The notes below the pieces were generated by a model. It worked only from the letters and a program-made list of their open reading frames with translations. It ran no database searches and was not told the DNA's origin. A stretch of 64,000 nt of DNA from G965227875 sp965227875 (lineage in GTDB: Bacteria; Pseudomonadota; Alphaproteobacteria; Rhizobiales; JAJFHC01). The stretch lies in contig OZ245783.1 of assembly GCA_965227875.1 (NCBI GenBank), forward strand, positions 4,154,001 through 4,218,000, written 5' to 3'. The stretch's first letter is position 1. Each line of letters begins with the position of its first letter. Below, piece by piece: positions 8,872 to 17,119 of this stretch. The position numbers and the translations under genes were made by a program.

Positions 8872-9444
8872 TCAGTTCTCCGGTTTGGGCGGATTGCCCG
8901 TGAGGACTTCATCAGGCGCGACGTCGAGATCGTCCGCCGGGTCGTGGGTCTCGGGTTCCCGGTTCCAGTCGTAGATCAGGTTGGAGACCGACTGGATCGC
9001 GAGAAAGACCAGTGTGATCAGGATGAGCGGCTTGATGGTCGCGGGAATCGGTGGGTCGAAGGCCGTGCCGAAGGTTTCCCAGCGAAGGAACTTGTCGCGC
9101 GCTTCGCCGAACCCGCCCCAGATGACGGCGAACGCGAAGATGCATACGCAGAAGACCGACAGGCTGTCGAACACGCGCTGCAGCCACCGCGGAGCCAGAT
9201 CGTAGAGAACGAAGATCCGTATGTGGCTGCGCTGCTGGAGAGAGTAGAGCCCCGCGGTCAGGTAGATGGCCCCGGCGATCCAGAGCGACATCTCGTTGAC
9301 CCACAGGGTCGGGCGCACGAAGACGTAGCGCATCACGACTTCGTAGAAAATGATCGCCACGATGAAGGCTGGCGCCCACATCGCCACCCGGCTGAAACTC
9401 CAGGTGATCAGGTCCACCAGACCGGTGCGTTCATGCTCGACCAT
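8872..9444 (-). CDS. TRAP transporter small permease (DctQ family)
   Basis: A 190-residue protein with four hydrophobic segments, the usual layout of DctQ subunits that pair with DctM in the inner membrane. Family-like features are VVMRYVFVRPTLWVNEMS in the first half and a charged, Pro-rich cytoplasmic tail. A strong SD (GGGGAGG) precedes the ATG. It is separated from the binding-protein gene upstream by 88 bp containing an extensive hairpin, and joined to the large permease by a 3 bp gap. Confidence 0.9.
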   Translation of the reverse strand: MVEHERTGLVDLITWSFSRVAMWAPAFIVAIIFYEVVMRYVFVRPTLWVNEMSLWIAGAIYLTAGLYSLQQRSHIRIFVLYDLAPRWLQRVFDSLSVFCVCIFAFAVIWGGFGEARDKFLRWETFGTAFDPPIPATIKPLILITLVFLAIQSVSNLIYDWNREPETHDPADDLDVAPDEVLTGNPPKPEN

Positions 9445-9488
9445 CGCCGCCTCCCCAGAACGTGATGTGAGATTATTCCAGATAAAGA

Positions 9489-9516
9489 CGGGCGGCAGGC
9501 AGGAACCTGCCGCCCG
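9489..9516 (-). other. Intercistronic hairpin between dctP- and dctQ-type genes
   Basis: A GC-rich inverted repeat with 11 bp arms (9489-9499 and 9506-9516) and a 6-nt loop lies 17 bp after the binding-protein stop codon. In the direction of transcription it is followed by CTTTATC rather than a solid U run. It could protect the upstream mRNA end or act as a partial terminator, giving more binding protein than permease, as is usual for periplasmic-binding-protein transporters. Confidence 0.6.
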
Positions 9517-9532
9517 CTTGTGTCAGGCCGGT

Positions 9533-10555
9533 TTACTTGGCAAGGCCAAGCTGGCGCAGATAGGTGAGGTGGCTTTCGACGAGCGCCTTTGCTTCAGGCG
9601 TCGTTGCGAACTCGCTCCAGGAAGCCTGTGCGGCGTCGCGGAACTTCTGCAGATCCTCTTCGCTCCACGCATAGAGGTTCACGCCCTTTTCCTTGAGGCT
9701 CGCCGCGGCTTCCGCGTTTTTCTTCTCGAAGGTCAGGGCTGTGCGCAGGGCGAGGGCTTCCATCGCCGTCGACATGATGCGGCGGTGGCTTTCGGGCATT
9801 GCGTCCCATTTGGCCTTGTTGCACGCCAGGTGGTCGGACGGCATGGAGTGGAAGCCCGGATAGTTCGCGTGCTTCACGATGTCGTAGAGACCCAGCCCGA
9901 CATTGTTGGCGAGACCGGATGCGTCAGCACCGTCGATGATGCCGGACTCCAGGGCGGTGAAGATTTCGGTGAAATCCATCACGATCGGCTTGGCACCAAG
10001 CTTTTCGAAGATCTTGGTTTCCATGCCCGGAGGCGAACGGAACTTCCAGTCCTTGAAGTCTTCCGCATTGCGGATCGGGCGGGACGAGGCAAGGGATTCC
10101 TGGCCGTAGATCCACCATCCGACAAGCTGCATGCCGAACTTGTTGTAGAGCTTCTGGGCCGCGTCGAGACCGCCACCGTAGTACAGCCAGGAAAGCTGCT
10201 GGTAGGGGGTGTTGTAGCCGCCCATGATGTCGCCGACGAACTGGAACGCCGGGTTCTTGCCCGTCTGGTATGCGCCACCGGTCATGTCGCAGTCGAGAAT
10301 GCCCGTGGCCGCCGCGTCGAAGGTTTCGACCGATTTGACGACGGACGACGAGTAGAACATCTCGATCTTGATCTCGCCGTTGGACATCGTCTGGACGTCG
10401 TCGACGTAGCGCGCGGCAAGTTTGCCGGACACGGTTTCCGGTGCGTAGTGGGTCTGGATCCGCAGGGACGTTTCCGCTGCGAAGGCGGACACGCTCAGGC
10501 CGACGCCAAGCGCCACGCCCGAAAGCAATGTGGCGATGTTGCGTTTGAATGTCAT
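9533..10555 (-). CDS. TRAP transporter substrate-binding protein (DctP family)
   Basis: The periplasmic receptor of the TRAP system, 340 residues from the ATG at 10555, which has a strong SD (GGAGGA). A further in-frame start ten codons upstream lies before that SD and is rejected. The N-terminus is a signal peptide with basic MTFKRN, a hydrophobic core and likely cleavage near AFA-AE (about residue 27). The sequence pattern (TSLRIQTHYAPE; SPPGMETKIFEKLGAKP) is of the DctP group whose members bind organic or sugar acids through a conserved arginine. First gene of the dctPQM-enolase-APC operon. Confidence 0.92.
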   Translation of the reverse strand: MTFKRNIATLLSGVALGVGLSVSAFAAETSLRIQTHYAPETVSGKLAARYVDDVQTMSNGEIKIEMFYSSSVVKSVETFDAAATGILDCDMTGGAYQTGKNPAFQFVGDIMGGYNTPYQQLSWLYYGGGLDAAQKLYNKFGMQLVGWWIYGQESLASSRPIRNAEDFKDWKFRSPPGMETKIFEKLGAKPIVMDFTEIFTALESGIIDGADASGLANNVGLGLYDIVKHANYPGFHSMPSDHLACNKAKWDAMPESHRRIMSTAMEALALRTALTFEKKNAEAAASLKEKGVNLYAWSEEDLQKFRDAAQASWSEFATTPEAKALVESHLTYLRQLGLAK

Positions 10556-10677
10556 GAAACTGGTTCCTCCGTATGACTGGTCCATTGCCGGACCTTGTTT
10601 GTCGGTGTGTCTTGCACCACCATTTCGCCGCGCACTTCGTTGCCTCTTGAGGGGCCAGCAGTGTCGCGATCAGGCAA

Positions 10678-10706
10678 ACTATAGCTTGCGCCAAGACACT
10701 GGGCAA
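10678..10706 (-). promoter_or_regulatory. Promoter of the TRAP operon
   Basis: Read on the minus strand: TTGCCC (10706-10701), a 17 bp spacer and TATAGT (10683-10678). The predicted transcript start is near 10670, giving a leader of about 115 nt before the binding-protein gene. A GntR-type operator sits just upstream of the -35 hexamer. Confidence 0.5.
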
Positions 10707-10713
10707 CATACCG

Positions 10714-10724
10714 TTGCCTGACAA
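10714..10724. promoter_or_regulatory. GntR/FadR-type operator, copy 1 (TRAP operon side)
   Basis: TTGCCTGACAA differs by one base from the perfect dyad at 10818-10830 and fits the FadR-subfamily pattern TNGTNNNACNA at all but one fixed position. It lies eight bases upstream of the predicted TRAP operon -35 element. Confidence 0.5.
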
Positions 10725-10817
10725 TCCCTGAAAAAATCGCAACAAGAAATATTACTGAATGGGAGAAAACCGGCAAAAATGAAGAAATGCCGAACAATAA
10801 GGTCGGGGGGCGGCGGG

Positions 10818-10830
10818 ATTGTCTGACAAT
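10818..10830. promoter_or_regulatory. GntR/FadR-type operator, copy 2, overlapping the regulator start codon
   Basis: ATTGTCTGACAAT is a perfect 13 bp palindrome matching the FadR-subfamily pattern TNGTNNNACNA. Its second to fourth bases are the TTG start codon of the GntR gene, so bound repressor would cover the translation start DNA and probably block early elongation. Confidence 0.6.
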
Positions 10831-11598
10831 CTGATCACGCCCGCCGATGCGGTTCCTTCGTCGGGGCGCATACGTCAGAAACTGTATGTCGCGGTTGCCC
10901 GTCGCATTCTCAAGCTGGTCGAGGAGCGCGGTCTCGAAGTCGGAGACAGGCTGCCCGCAGAGACGGAACTGGCGCGTGCGCTTTCGGTCAGCCGCGCCAC
11001 CGTTCGAGAGGCGCTCGCCGCCCTGGAAGTGGCCGGTGCGATCCACGTCAGGCCGAACACCGGAGCGTTTCTCATCGATCCCGGGGCGTCCGAAACGGCG
11101 GACAGCCGGACGGCCAGTTCCGCGGTGGACCAGTTGCGCGCCGCGGTCTTCATCACGGACGACATTACCGACATCGCCATGATGCGCACGCTGCTCGAAA
11201 GCGAGGGCGCGCGCCTGTCGATCGCGGCCGGGGATGTCGAGTGGGAAAGCGGTCTGGTCGCCGCGCATCACAAGCTCGCCCATATCGAGTCGCGAATGAG
11301 CGACGACCAGGAGAAGCATTACGATCTCTGGCGACAATGCGACTGGCAATTCCACGAGGCGCTTCTCGCAGCGAGCGGGTCCGACCTTCTCAAGCGGATG
11401 CACCGCGTCATGTTCGACCGGTTCCAGGACGTCGTCGCCCTTGAGTATCAGCACATGGGATATCGCGGCGAAGCGCTCGTCGCCGAACACCGGGATATCC
11501 TGGAAGCCGCGCTGGACCGCGACCCGGGCGCCTGCGCGGCGGCCCTGTCGCGTCACCTGAGGATCTACGACACCGGTCGGGTATTCTCCGGGTCGTAG
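10819..11598 (+). CDS. GntR family regulator, FadR (FCD) subfamily
   Basis: A 259-residue regulator with an N-terminal winged helix (about 22-84; LPAETELARALSVSRATVREALAAL is split between recognition helices) and an all-helical FCD ligand-binding domain (about 105-245) with the His/Asp pattern that usually binds metal and a carboxylate ligand. The only possible start after an in-frame stop at 10798 is TTG at 10819. It is divergent from the TRAP operon, and two similar dyads in this region make it the likely regulator of that operon and of itself. Its 3' end overlaps the convergent flavoenzyme gene by 34 bp. Confidence 0.92.
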   Translation: MSDNLITPADAVPSSGRIRQKLYVAVARRILKLVEERGLEVGDRLPAETELARALSVSRATVREALAALEVAGAIHVRPNTGAFLIDPGASETADSRTASSAVDQLRAAVFITDDITDIAMMRTLLESEGARLSIAAGDVEWESGLVAAHHKLAHIESRMSDDQEKHYDLWRQCDWQFHEALLAASGSDLLKRMHRVMFDRFQDVVALEYQHMGYRGEALVAEHRDILEAALDRDPGACAAALSRHLRIYDTGRVFSGS

Positions 11599-14000
11599 AC
11601 CGGACCTTCGAGTACAGTGGCCGCCCGGGGCGCGCCGAGCACGTCGATCGTGAACGTGCTGCCGGGTTCGGCGAACGCCGGTTCGACATAGGCGAACACG
11701 AGGCTCTTCCCCGTGGTGTGACCGAAAGCGCCGGAGGTGGTGATGCCGATGGCGCGTTCGGTGTTGCTGTCGATCACGGGCTCGCCGCCATGGGCGTCCG
11801 CCGTGCCTTCGGTATCGACCTTGCAATAGACCAGCCGTGTCTCGATGCCGCGCTGCTTGCGCGCGAGCGTGGCCGCCTTGCCGATGAAGTCTTCCTTGTC
11901 GAACCGGGCAAAGCGCTCCATGTCCGCTTCCACCATCGTGATTTCGTTGGTGAGTTCCGAACCCCAGCCGCGATAGGCCTTTTCCATGCGCATGCTGTTC
12001 ATCGCATATGTTCCGAAATCGACGATGTCGTAGGGCTCGCCTGCCGAACGCAGGGCGTCGTAGATCTCCGGCAGGGCCTCCATGGGCGCATGGAGCTCCC
12101 ATCCGAGTTCACCGACATAGTTGACGCGCAGCGCGCGCACCATGTGGCCGGCGACACGGATTTCCTTGCCGGTGAGCCACCGGAACTCGTCATTGCCGAG
12201 TTCGGCATCGGTGGTCTTCATAAGCACGTCGCGAGACTTCGGTCCGGCCAGGACAAGGACGCCCCAGTCTTCCGTAATGTTGGTTACAGTGACGTCCTCG
12301 CCATCGGCGACGTGCGCCCGGAGATGGTCGAGGTCGCGCATTTCGGCCACCGCGCCGGACATCACGTAGAAATGGTTCTCGTTGAGCCTCAATATGGTGG
12401 CTTCGCCCCTGATCATCCCCGTTTCCCCGAGAAAATGCGCGAGCACGATACCGCCGTCCTTCCGCGGCATGCGGTTTGCGCAGATCCGGTCGAGATGGGT
12501 GAGGGCGTCTCTTCCCGAAACCTCGTATTTGGCGAATGGCGAGCCGTCCATGATGCCCACGTTTTCACGCACGCCGCGGCATTCTTGTGCGACTGCTGAA
12601 AACGCGTTGTTGTGGTGGAAGGACGGTTCCTCGTCGCGACCGTCCGGCGAGAAGTACTTCACCCGTTCCCAGCCCGCGCCCGAGGTGTAGAGCGCTCCCG
12701 CGGCCTTCAGCTTGTCGTAGAGTGAACTCTTGCGACGGCCGCGCCCGGCGGGACGTTCCTCGCCGGGCAGGTGGAGGGCGTACATGTGCGTGTAGTCCTC
12801 GAACGACCGCTCCCTGGTGTAGTCCTCGTCCGCGTAACCGGCGAAGCGGCGCGGATCGAGATTGGCGAAATTGATCTCCGAATCTCCGTGGACCATCCAC
12901 TGGGCGAGATACTTGCCGCAACCGGCGCCCTGGGCGATGCCGATCTGGGCGCCGCAGCACATCCAGAAGTTCTTCAGGCCGGCAGCCGGGCCGAGCAGCA
13001 CGTTGCCGTCGGGCGTATGCGGTATCGCGCCGTTGACGACGCGTTTGATGCCCAGGTCCGACCAGATGGGCATGCGTTCCATGACCTTTTCGACGTGCGA
13101 GAGGATCCGGTCCAGTTCCTCGTCGAAAAGTTCGTTTTCCGATGACCATTCCGGCCAGCCGCCCCGGTCCGCCCATGCCTCGACGACGTTGCTGGTCTCG
13201 TAGATGCCGATCAGGGCAGACTTCTGTTCCTGGCGGTAATAGGCCGAGGGGTAGGGGTCCCGCATCACCGGCATTTCCTCGTCGCGCTCGAGGAACTCCG
13301 CGACAGGCTCGGTGACGATGTACTGATGCTTCATGTTGGTGATTGGTGCGTCGGTGCCGGCCATCTGAGCGACCTGGCGCGCATAGCATCCCGCGGCATT
13401 CACCACATGTTCGCACGTCGTCGTGCCCTTTTCGGTCACGACCTGCCATTCGCCCGACGGCAGCGGGTTGATCTCGAGCACACGGTTGTGGCGGATTATC
13501 GAGGCGCCGAAATCGCGCGCGCCCTTCGCAAGAGCATTGCAGCATCCCGCCGGGTCCACATGACCGTCATCGAGCGTCCAGGCCCCGGCGAGAACACCGG
13601 TCGTGTCGACGAAGGGATTGATCTTCCTGATCTCGTCGGGACCGATGATCTGCATGCGGAAACCGATCAGTTTCGACACCCCTTCCACATGCCGGAACCA
13701 GTCCAGTTCGACCTCGTTCAGGGCGAAGCGGATGCCGCCGCAGCCATGCCAGCTCACGTACTGACCGGTTTTTTCCTCGAGCGTCGGATAGAGCCTGTTC
13801 CCGTAGTCATGGATCTTGGCCATGCTGTAGTCGGCGATGAAACTGGGGCACTGGCCGGCCGCATGCCAGGTGGACCCGGACGTGAGTTCGCCTTTCTCGA
13901 TCAGGACACTGTCGGTCCAGCCTTCTTCCGCGAGGTGATAGAGCAAGCCCGCGCCCATCATGCCGCCGCCGACGATCACTACGCGATAGTGAGATTCCAT
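11565..14000 (-). CDS. FAD-dependent dimethylglycine/sarcosine dehydrogenase-like protein with GcvT domain
   Basis: An 811-residue two-part enzyme: an N-terminal FAD oxidoreductase domain (about 1-380) with GGGMMG (11-16) and STWHAAG, in which H46 matches the histidine that covalently binds FAD in dimethylglycine and sarcosine dehydrogenases; a short middle domain; and a C-terminal GcvT-like tetrahydrofolate domain (about 430-800). Such enzymes oxidatively demethylate N-methylated glycines and pass the C1 unit to folate. The exact substrate is unknown. The gene is monocistronic and convergent with the GntR gene, overlapping it by 34 bp, so a functional link to the TRAP locus is possible but unproven. 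Confidence 0.87.
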   Translation of the reverse strand: MESHYRVVIVGGGMMGAGLLYHLAEEGWTDSVLIEKGELTSGSTWHAAGQCPSFIADYSMAKIHDYGNRLYPTLEEKTGQYVSWHGCGGIRFALNEVELDWFRHVEGVSKLIGFRMQIIGPDEIRKINPFVDTTGVLAGAWTLDDGHVDPAGCCNALAKGARDFGASIIRHNRVLEINPLPSGEWQVVTEKGTTTCEHVVNAAGCYARQVAQMAGTDAPITNMKHQYIVTEPVAEFLERDEEMPVMRDPYPSAYYRQEQKSALIGIYETSNVVEAWADRGGWPEWSSENELFDEELDRILSHVEKVMERMPIWSDLGIKRVVNGAIPHTPDGNVLLGPAAGLKNFWMCCGAQIGIAQGAGCGKYLAQWMVHGDSEINFANLDPRRFAGYADEDYTRERSFEDYTHMYALHLPGEERPAGRGRRKSSLYDKLKAAGALYTSGAGWERVKYFSPDGRDEEPSFHHNNAFSAVAQECRGVRENVGIMDGSPFAKYEVSGRDALTHLDRICANRMPRKDGGIVLAHFLGETGMIRGEATILRLNENHFYVMSGAVAEMRDLDHLRAHVADGEDVTVTNITEDWGVLVLAGPKSRDVLMKTTDAELGNDEFRWLTGKEIRVAGHMVRALRVNYVGELGWELHAPMEALPEIYDALRSAGEPYDIVDFGTYAMNSMRMEKAYRGWGSELTNEITMVEADMERFARFDKEDFIGKAATLARKQRGIETRLVYCKVDTEGTADAHGGEPVIDSNTERAIGITTSGAFGHTTGKSLVFAYVEPAFAEPGSTFTIDVLGAPRAATVLEGPVYDPENTRPVS

Positions 14001-14212
14001 GCCTGTGTTTCCCCTCGAACACGCCCGTCCCGGCGACGGCCGACAATTGTTGACGACCTAAGCCAATACAACAACGGAAAATCCGGCGCGAAAGAAAATC
14101 ATTCAATGGTCGACAGCGTGTGCGACCCGGGGAGGGGAAGGGCAGGCCTTGGTCGCGGAACGCCCGGACCTGTATCCGGATCCGGGCATTTCAGGGGGGT
14201 GAAAAACAGGTG

Positions 14213-14581
14213 TCAGACGGCGCCGCGCGCCAGTTTCGTCATGATCATCCGGTGCAGCTTCGGACCGACCACGACGCGCTTGCAGCCAACACCGGCGTCG
14301 AGAGGCACGAAGAGCGTCGTGCCGTCCGGCATCACGTTCAGCAGGATCACGTCACCCTTGAAGTCCGTCGGGCGTCCGTAGGAGTTGTAGTGCTGAAGGT
14401 AATGTTTCGCCTGAGCGCCCTCCATTGTGATCTGTTTCGCCTTGGGGAAGACAACGCGGAAAGAGACTTTCAGCGTGGCGATCGGATAACACGTCCTTTC
14501 GTCCTGTGCCTCAGCGGTCGATTGAGCGCTCAACCACAGAGTCGTCCCGGCAATCACCGTAGCGATCAGAGTCTTGATCAT
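14213..14581 (-). CDS. Small secreted protein of unknown function
   Basis: A 122-residue protein not recognised as any named family. From the ATG at 14581, backed by AAGGAGAAG, it starts with a signal peptide (MIKTLIATVIAG core, likely cut after AEA at residue 25). The mature part is basic and has two cysteines (C31 and one in GVGCKRV) that could form a disulfide in the periplasm. An upstream in-frame start lacks an SD and would bury the signal peptide, so it is rejected. It is downstream of, and on the same strand as, a terminator-ended transcript candidate at 14640-14775. Confidence 0.6.
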   Translation of the reverse strand: MIKTLIATVIAGTTLWLSAQSTAEAQDERTCYPIATLKVSFRVVFPKAKQITMEGAQAKHYLQHYNSYGRPTDFKGDVILLNVMPDGTTLFVPLDAGVGCKRVVVGPKLHRMIMTKLARGAV

Positions 14582-14639
14582 GGGACTTCTCCTTGTTGTG
14601 GCCTGCATCCGCAGCAGCCGGAGGCACGGCCGGTGACAT

Positions 14640-14775
14640 AAAAAAAGCCCGCTCAAATCGCGGGCTCCCGATCAGGTTCGTGTCACTTATGGATCTTGTT
14701 CACCCGCTTTCTGGAACCCTTTCCAGATGCACGTCTACAATTCTCCCTGTGCCTTGAGTGTCGGCCCGATATGGT
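14640..14775 (-). ncRNA. Candidate small RNA ending in an intrinsic terminator
   Basis: Read on the minus strand there is a perfect 7 bp hairpin (14727-14721 with 14716-14710, TCTGGAA/TTCCAGA, loop of 4), then about 44 nt later a 7 bp GC-rich stem (14666-14660 with 14652-14646, loop of 7) followed by a run of seven U (14646-14640). No recognisable gene precedes this terminator on the strand, because 14672-14898 is the divergent leader of the molybdopterin oxidoreductase. A 65-codon open frame here is Arg/Ser-rich without an SD and looks non-coding. The 5' end is a guess; the terminator itself is firm. Confidence 0.35.
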
Positions 14776-14790
14776 AAACAAAGCGTTTAC
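14774..14790. promoter_or_regulatory. GTAAAC-N5-GTTTAC inverted repeat
   Basis: A perfect 6 bp dyad with a 5 bp spacer, lying between the candidate small RNA and the divergent molybdopterin oxidoreductase gene that starts at 14899. It is a plausible protein-binding site, but no regulator gene adjoins it and the family is unknown. Confidence 0.3.
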
Positions 14791-14898
14791 GTTGGGGGAT
14801 GCATGCCGTTTCGACGGTGAGACCCGTTCCCGTTCAACGCCGCCCGAGATCGTGATACGCTGCCGGCTCTTCCGGTCCATCGAAACGGTCTGCTGCCC

Positions 14899-16986
14899 AT
14901 GAACGTCGTCTCAAAACCCGAAACGCTTTTCAGCGCCTGCCCGCATGATTGCCCGTCGACATGCGCGCTCGAAGTCGAACGACTGGACGCGGGCACCATC
15001 GGCCGGGTAAAGGGCGCGTCGGCAAACACCTACACGGCGGGCGTGGTCTGCGCCAAGGTGGCCCGGTACGCCGAGCGCATCCATCACCCCGACAGGCTGC
15101 TGCGGCCCATGCGCCGGACCGGCGCCAAGGGTGACGGGGCGTTTGCGCCGATTTCCTGGGATGACGCGCTCGACGAGGTCGCCGAGTCTCTCCTGCGCGC
15201 GGAGGCAAGGTACGGCAGCGAGACCGTGTGGCCCTACTTCTACGCGGGCACCATGGGACTGGTCATGCGCGACGGGATCCATCGTCTGCGTCACGCCAAG
15301 AAATACTCGGGCCAGTTCTCGACCATCTGCGTCAATCCGGCCTGGACCGGGATTGCCGCGGGCACGGGCCGTCTGGCCGGGCCCGATCCCCGTGAAATCG
15401 CCAAGTCCGACCTGGTCGTGATCTGGGGTACCAACCCGGTCAACACGCAGGTCAACGTGATGACCCATGCCGTGCGTGCACGAAAGGAACGCGGCGCGAA
15501 AATCGTCGTGGTCGACGTCTACAACACGGGCACGATGAAGCAGGCCGATATGGGACTGAGGCTGCGCCCGGGCACCGACGGTGCGCTGGCCTGCGCGGTC
15601 ATGCATGTCCTGTTCCGCGATGGTTTTGCCGATCGCGACTACCTCGAGAAATACGCCGACCGTCCCGCCGACTTCGAGGCGCATCTGAAGTCGAAGACCC
15701 CGCAATGGGCGAGCGGTATCACCGGGCTGACAGTGGAGGAAATCGAAACCTTCGCGCGGATGGTCGGCACCACGAAACGGACCTTCCTTCGCCTGGGGTA
15801 CGGTTTCACGCGATCGCGCAACGGCGCGATCAACATGCACGCCGCCATGTGCATCGCCACCGTGACCGGCGCGTGGAAACACGAAGGCGGTGGCGCATTC
15901 CACACCAACGGCGCGATCTATCACTGGAACAAGTCGCGGATCGAGGGCCTCGACGTTCTCGACAAGGATGTCCGAATGCTCGACCAGTCGCGCATCGGCC
16001 CCGTCCTCACGGGAGATCCCTATGACCTGCGGGGCGGACCGCCCGTCACCGCGTTGTTCATCCAGAACACCAATCCGGTCACGGTCGCGCCCGAGCAGAA
16101 CAAGGTCAAGCAGGGGTTTGCCCGTGACGACCTCTTCGTCTGCGTCCACGAGCAGTTCATGACGGAAACCGCGCAGATGGCGGACATCGTGTTGCCCGCG
16201 ACGATGTTTCTCGAGCATGACGACGTCTATCAGGGCGGCGGTCACCAGCACATCATTCTGGGTCCGAAAATCGTCGATGCACCGGGCGAATGCCGGTCCA
16301 ACCACGACGTCCTGTGTGAACTGGCCAGGCGGCTGGGCGTCGACCACCCGGGCTTTTCGATGAGCGCGCGCGACCTGATCGCCTGGACACTTGAGGAGTC
16401 GGGTTGGGGTACGCTCGCCGAACTCGAGGAAAAGCACTGGATCGACTGCCAGCCGGATTTCGACCGCGCGCATTACATCGACGGTTTCGCCTATCCGGAC
16501 GGCAAGTTCCGGTTCAGCCCCGACTGGACGAACGTCCGCGCCGCAAATGACGGTCCCATGGGGCCGCACGACCAGATCCCGGAGTTTCCCGATTACTGGG
16601 AGGTCATCGAAACGCCGGACGATGAGCATCCGTTTCGGCTTGTGACAGCGCCGTCGAGGAGTTTTCTCAACACCACGTTCAACGAGACGCCGGGGTCCCT
16701 GAAGCGCGAAGGCCGGCCTGAGGTCATGGTGCACGCCGACGACGCGGCCGCCTGCGGCATCGCGGATGGCGACCGCGTGTGGCTCGGCAACCTTCGCGGC
16801 CGCACCATCCTCCATGCGCGCGTCTCGGATGATGTCGGGCGCGGCGTGCTTGTGGCGGAGGGCATCTGGCCCAACGCGGCGTTCGAAACCGGCGACGGCA
16901 TCAACGTGCTGACCGGCGCCGACCAGTTGGCGCCGTATGGAGGCGCTGCGTTCCACGACAACCGCGTGTGGATGCGACCGGCCTGA
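14899..16986 (+). CDS. Molybdopterin-dependent oxidoreductase with N-terminal [4Fe-4S] motif
   Basis: A 695-residue member of the DMSO reductase/formate dehydrogenase superfamily. The cluster motif is C14-x3-C18-x3-C22-x28-C51. The molybdopterin oxidoreductase domain covers about 60-500 and the C-terminal dinucleotide-binding domain about 570-690. There is no twin-arginine signal, so it should be cytoplasmic. The usual electron-transfer or membrane partner genes are absent on both sides, making it an orphan; the substrate is unknown. It could receive or donate electrons through a separate ferredoxin or flavoprotein. The ATG at 14899 begins MNVVSKPETLFSACPHDCP, with the cluster motif close to the N-terminus as expected. 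Confidence 0.88.
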   Translation: MNVVSKPETLFSACPHDCPSTCALEVERLDAGTIGRVKGASANTYTAGVVCAKVARYAERIHHPDRLLRPMRRTGAKGDGAFAPISWDDALDEVAESLLRAEARYGSETVWPYFYAGTMGLVMRDGIHRLRHAKKYSGQFSTICVNPAWTGIAAGTGRLAGPDPREIAKSDLVVIWGTNPVNTQVNVMTHAVRARKERGAKIVVVDVYNTGTMKQADMGLRLRPGTDGALACAVMHVLFRDGFADRDYLEKYADRPADFEAHLKSKTPQWASGITGLTVEEIETFARMVGTTKRTFLRLGYGFTRSRNGAINMHAAMCIATVTGAWKHEGGGAFHTNGAIYHWNKSRIEGLDVLDKDVRMLDQSRIGPVLTGDPYDLRGGPPVTALFIQNTNPVTVAPEQNKVKQGFARDDLFVCVHEQFMTETAQMADIVLPATMFLEHDDVYQGGGHQHIILGPKIVDAPGECRSNHDVLCELARRLGVDHPGFSMSARDLIAWTLEESGWGTLAELEEKHWIDCQPDFDRAHYIDGFAYPDGKFRFSPDWTNVRAANDGPMGPHDQIPEFPDYWEVIETPDDEHPFRLVTAPSRSFLNTTFNETPGSLKREGRPEVMVHADDAAACGIADGDRVWLGNLRGRTILHARVSDDVGRGVLVAEGIWPNAAFETGDGINVLTGADQLAPYGGAAFHDNRVWMRPA

Positions 16987-17119
16987 TCGGCATCGAATGA
17001 GGCGAAAATTACAAACAATCAGGCGAACTTAGGGCAATTTTAAGGGATTTCGGCTTTCGTATTGAAAACGGCATTTGCGTGCTTATCTCCGGGTTCCGGA
17101 AGCGTTTTCGAGTAGAGCC

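Noticed and set aside
9489..9516. Full intrinsic terminator ending the TRAP operon after the binding-protein gene
   Set aside because: The trailing sequence CTTTATC is not a U run, and the permease genes with strong SDs follow directly, so complete termination is unlikely.
14683..14880. 65-codon open frame on the minus strand
   Set aside because: No SD, composition rich in Arg and Ser like other non-coding frames here, and no recognisable domain. The strand is better explained by a terminator-ended RNA.
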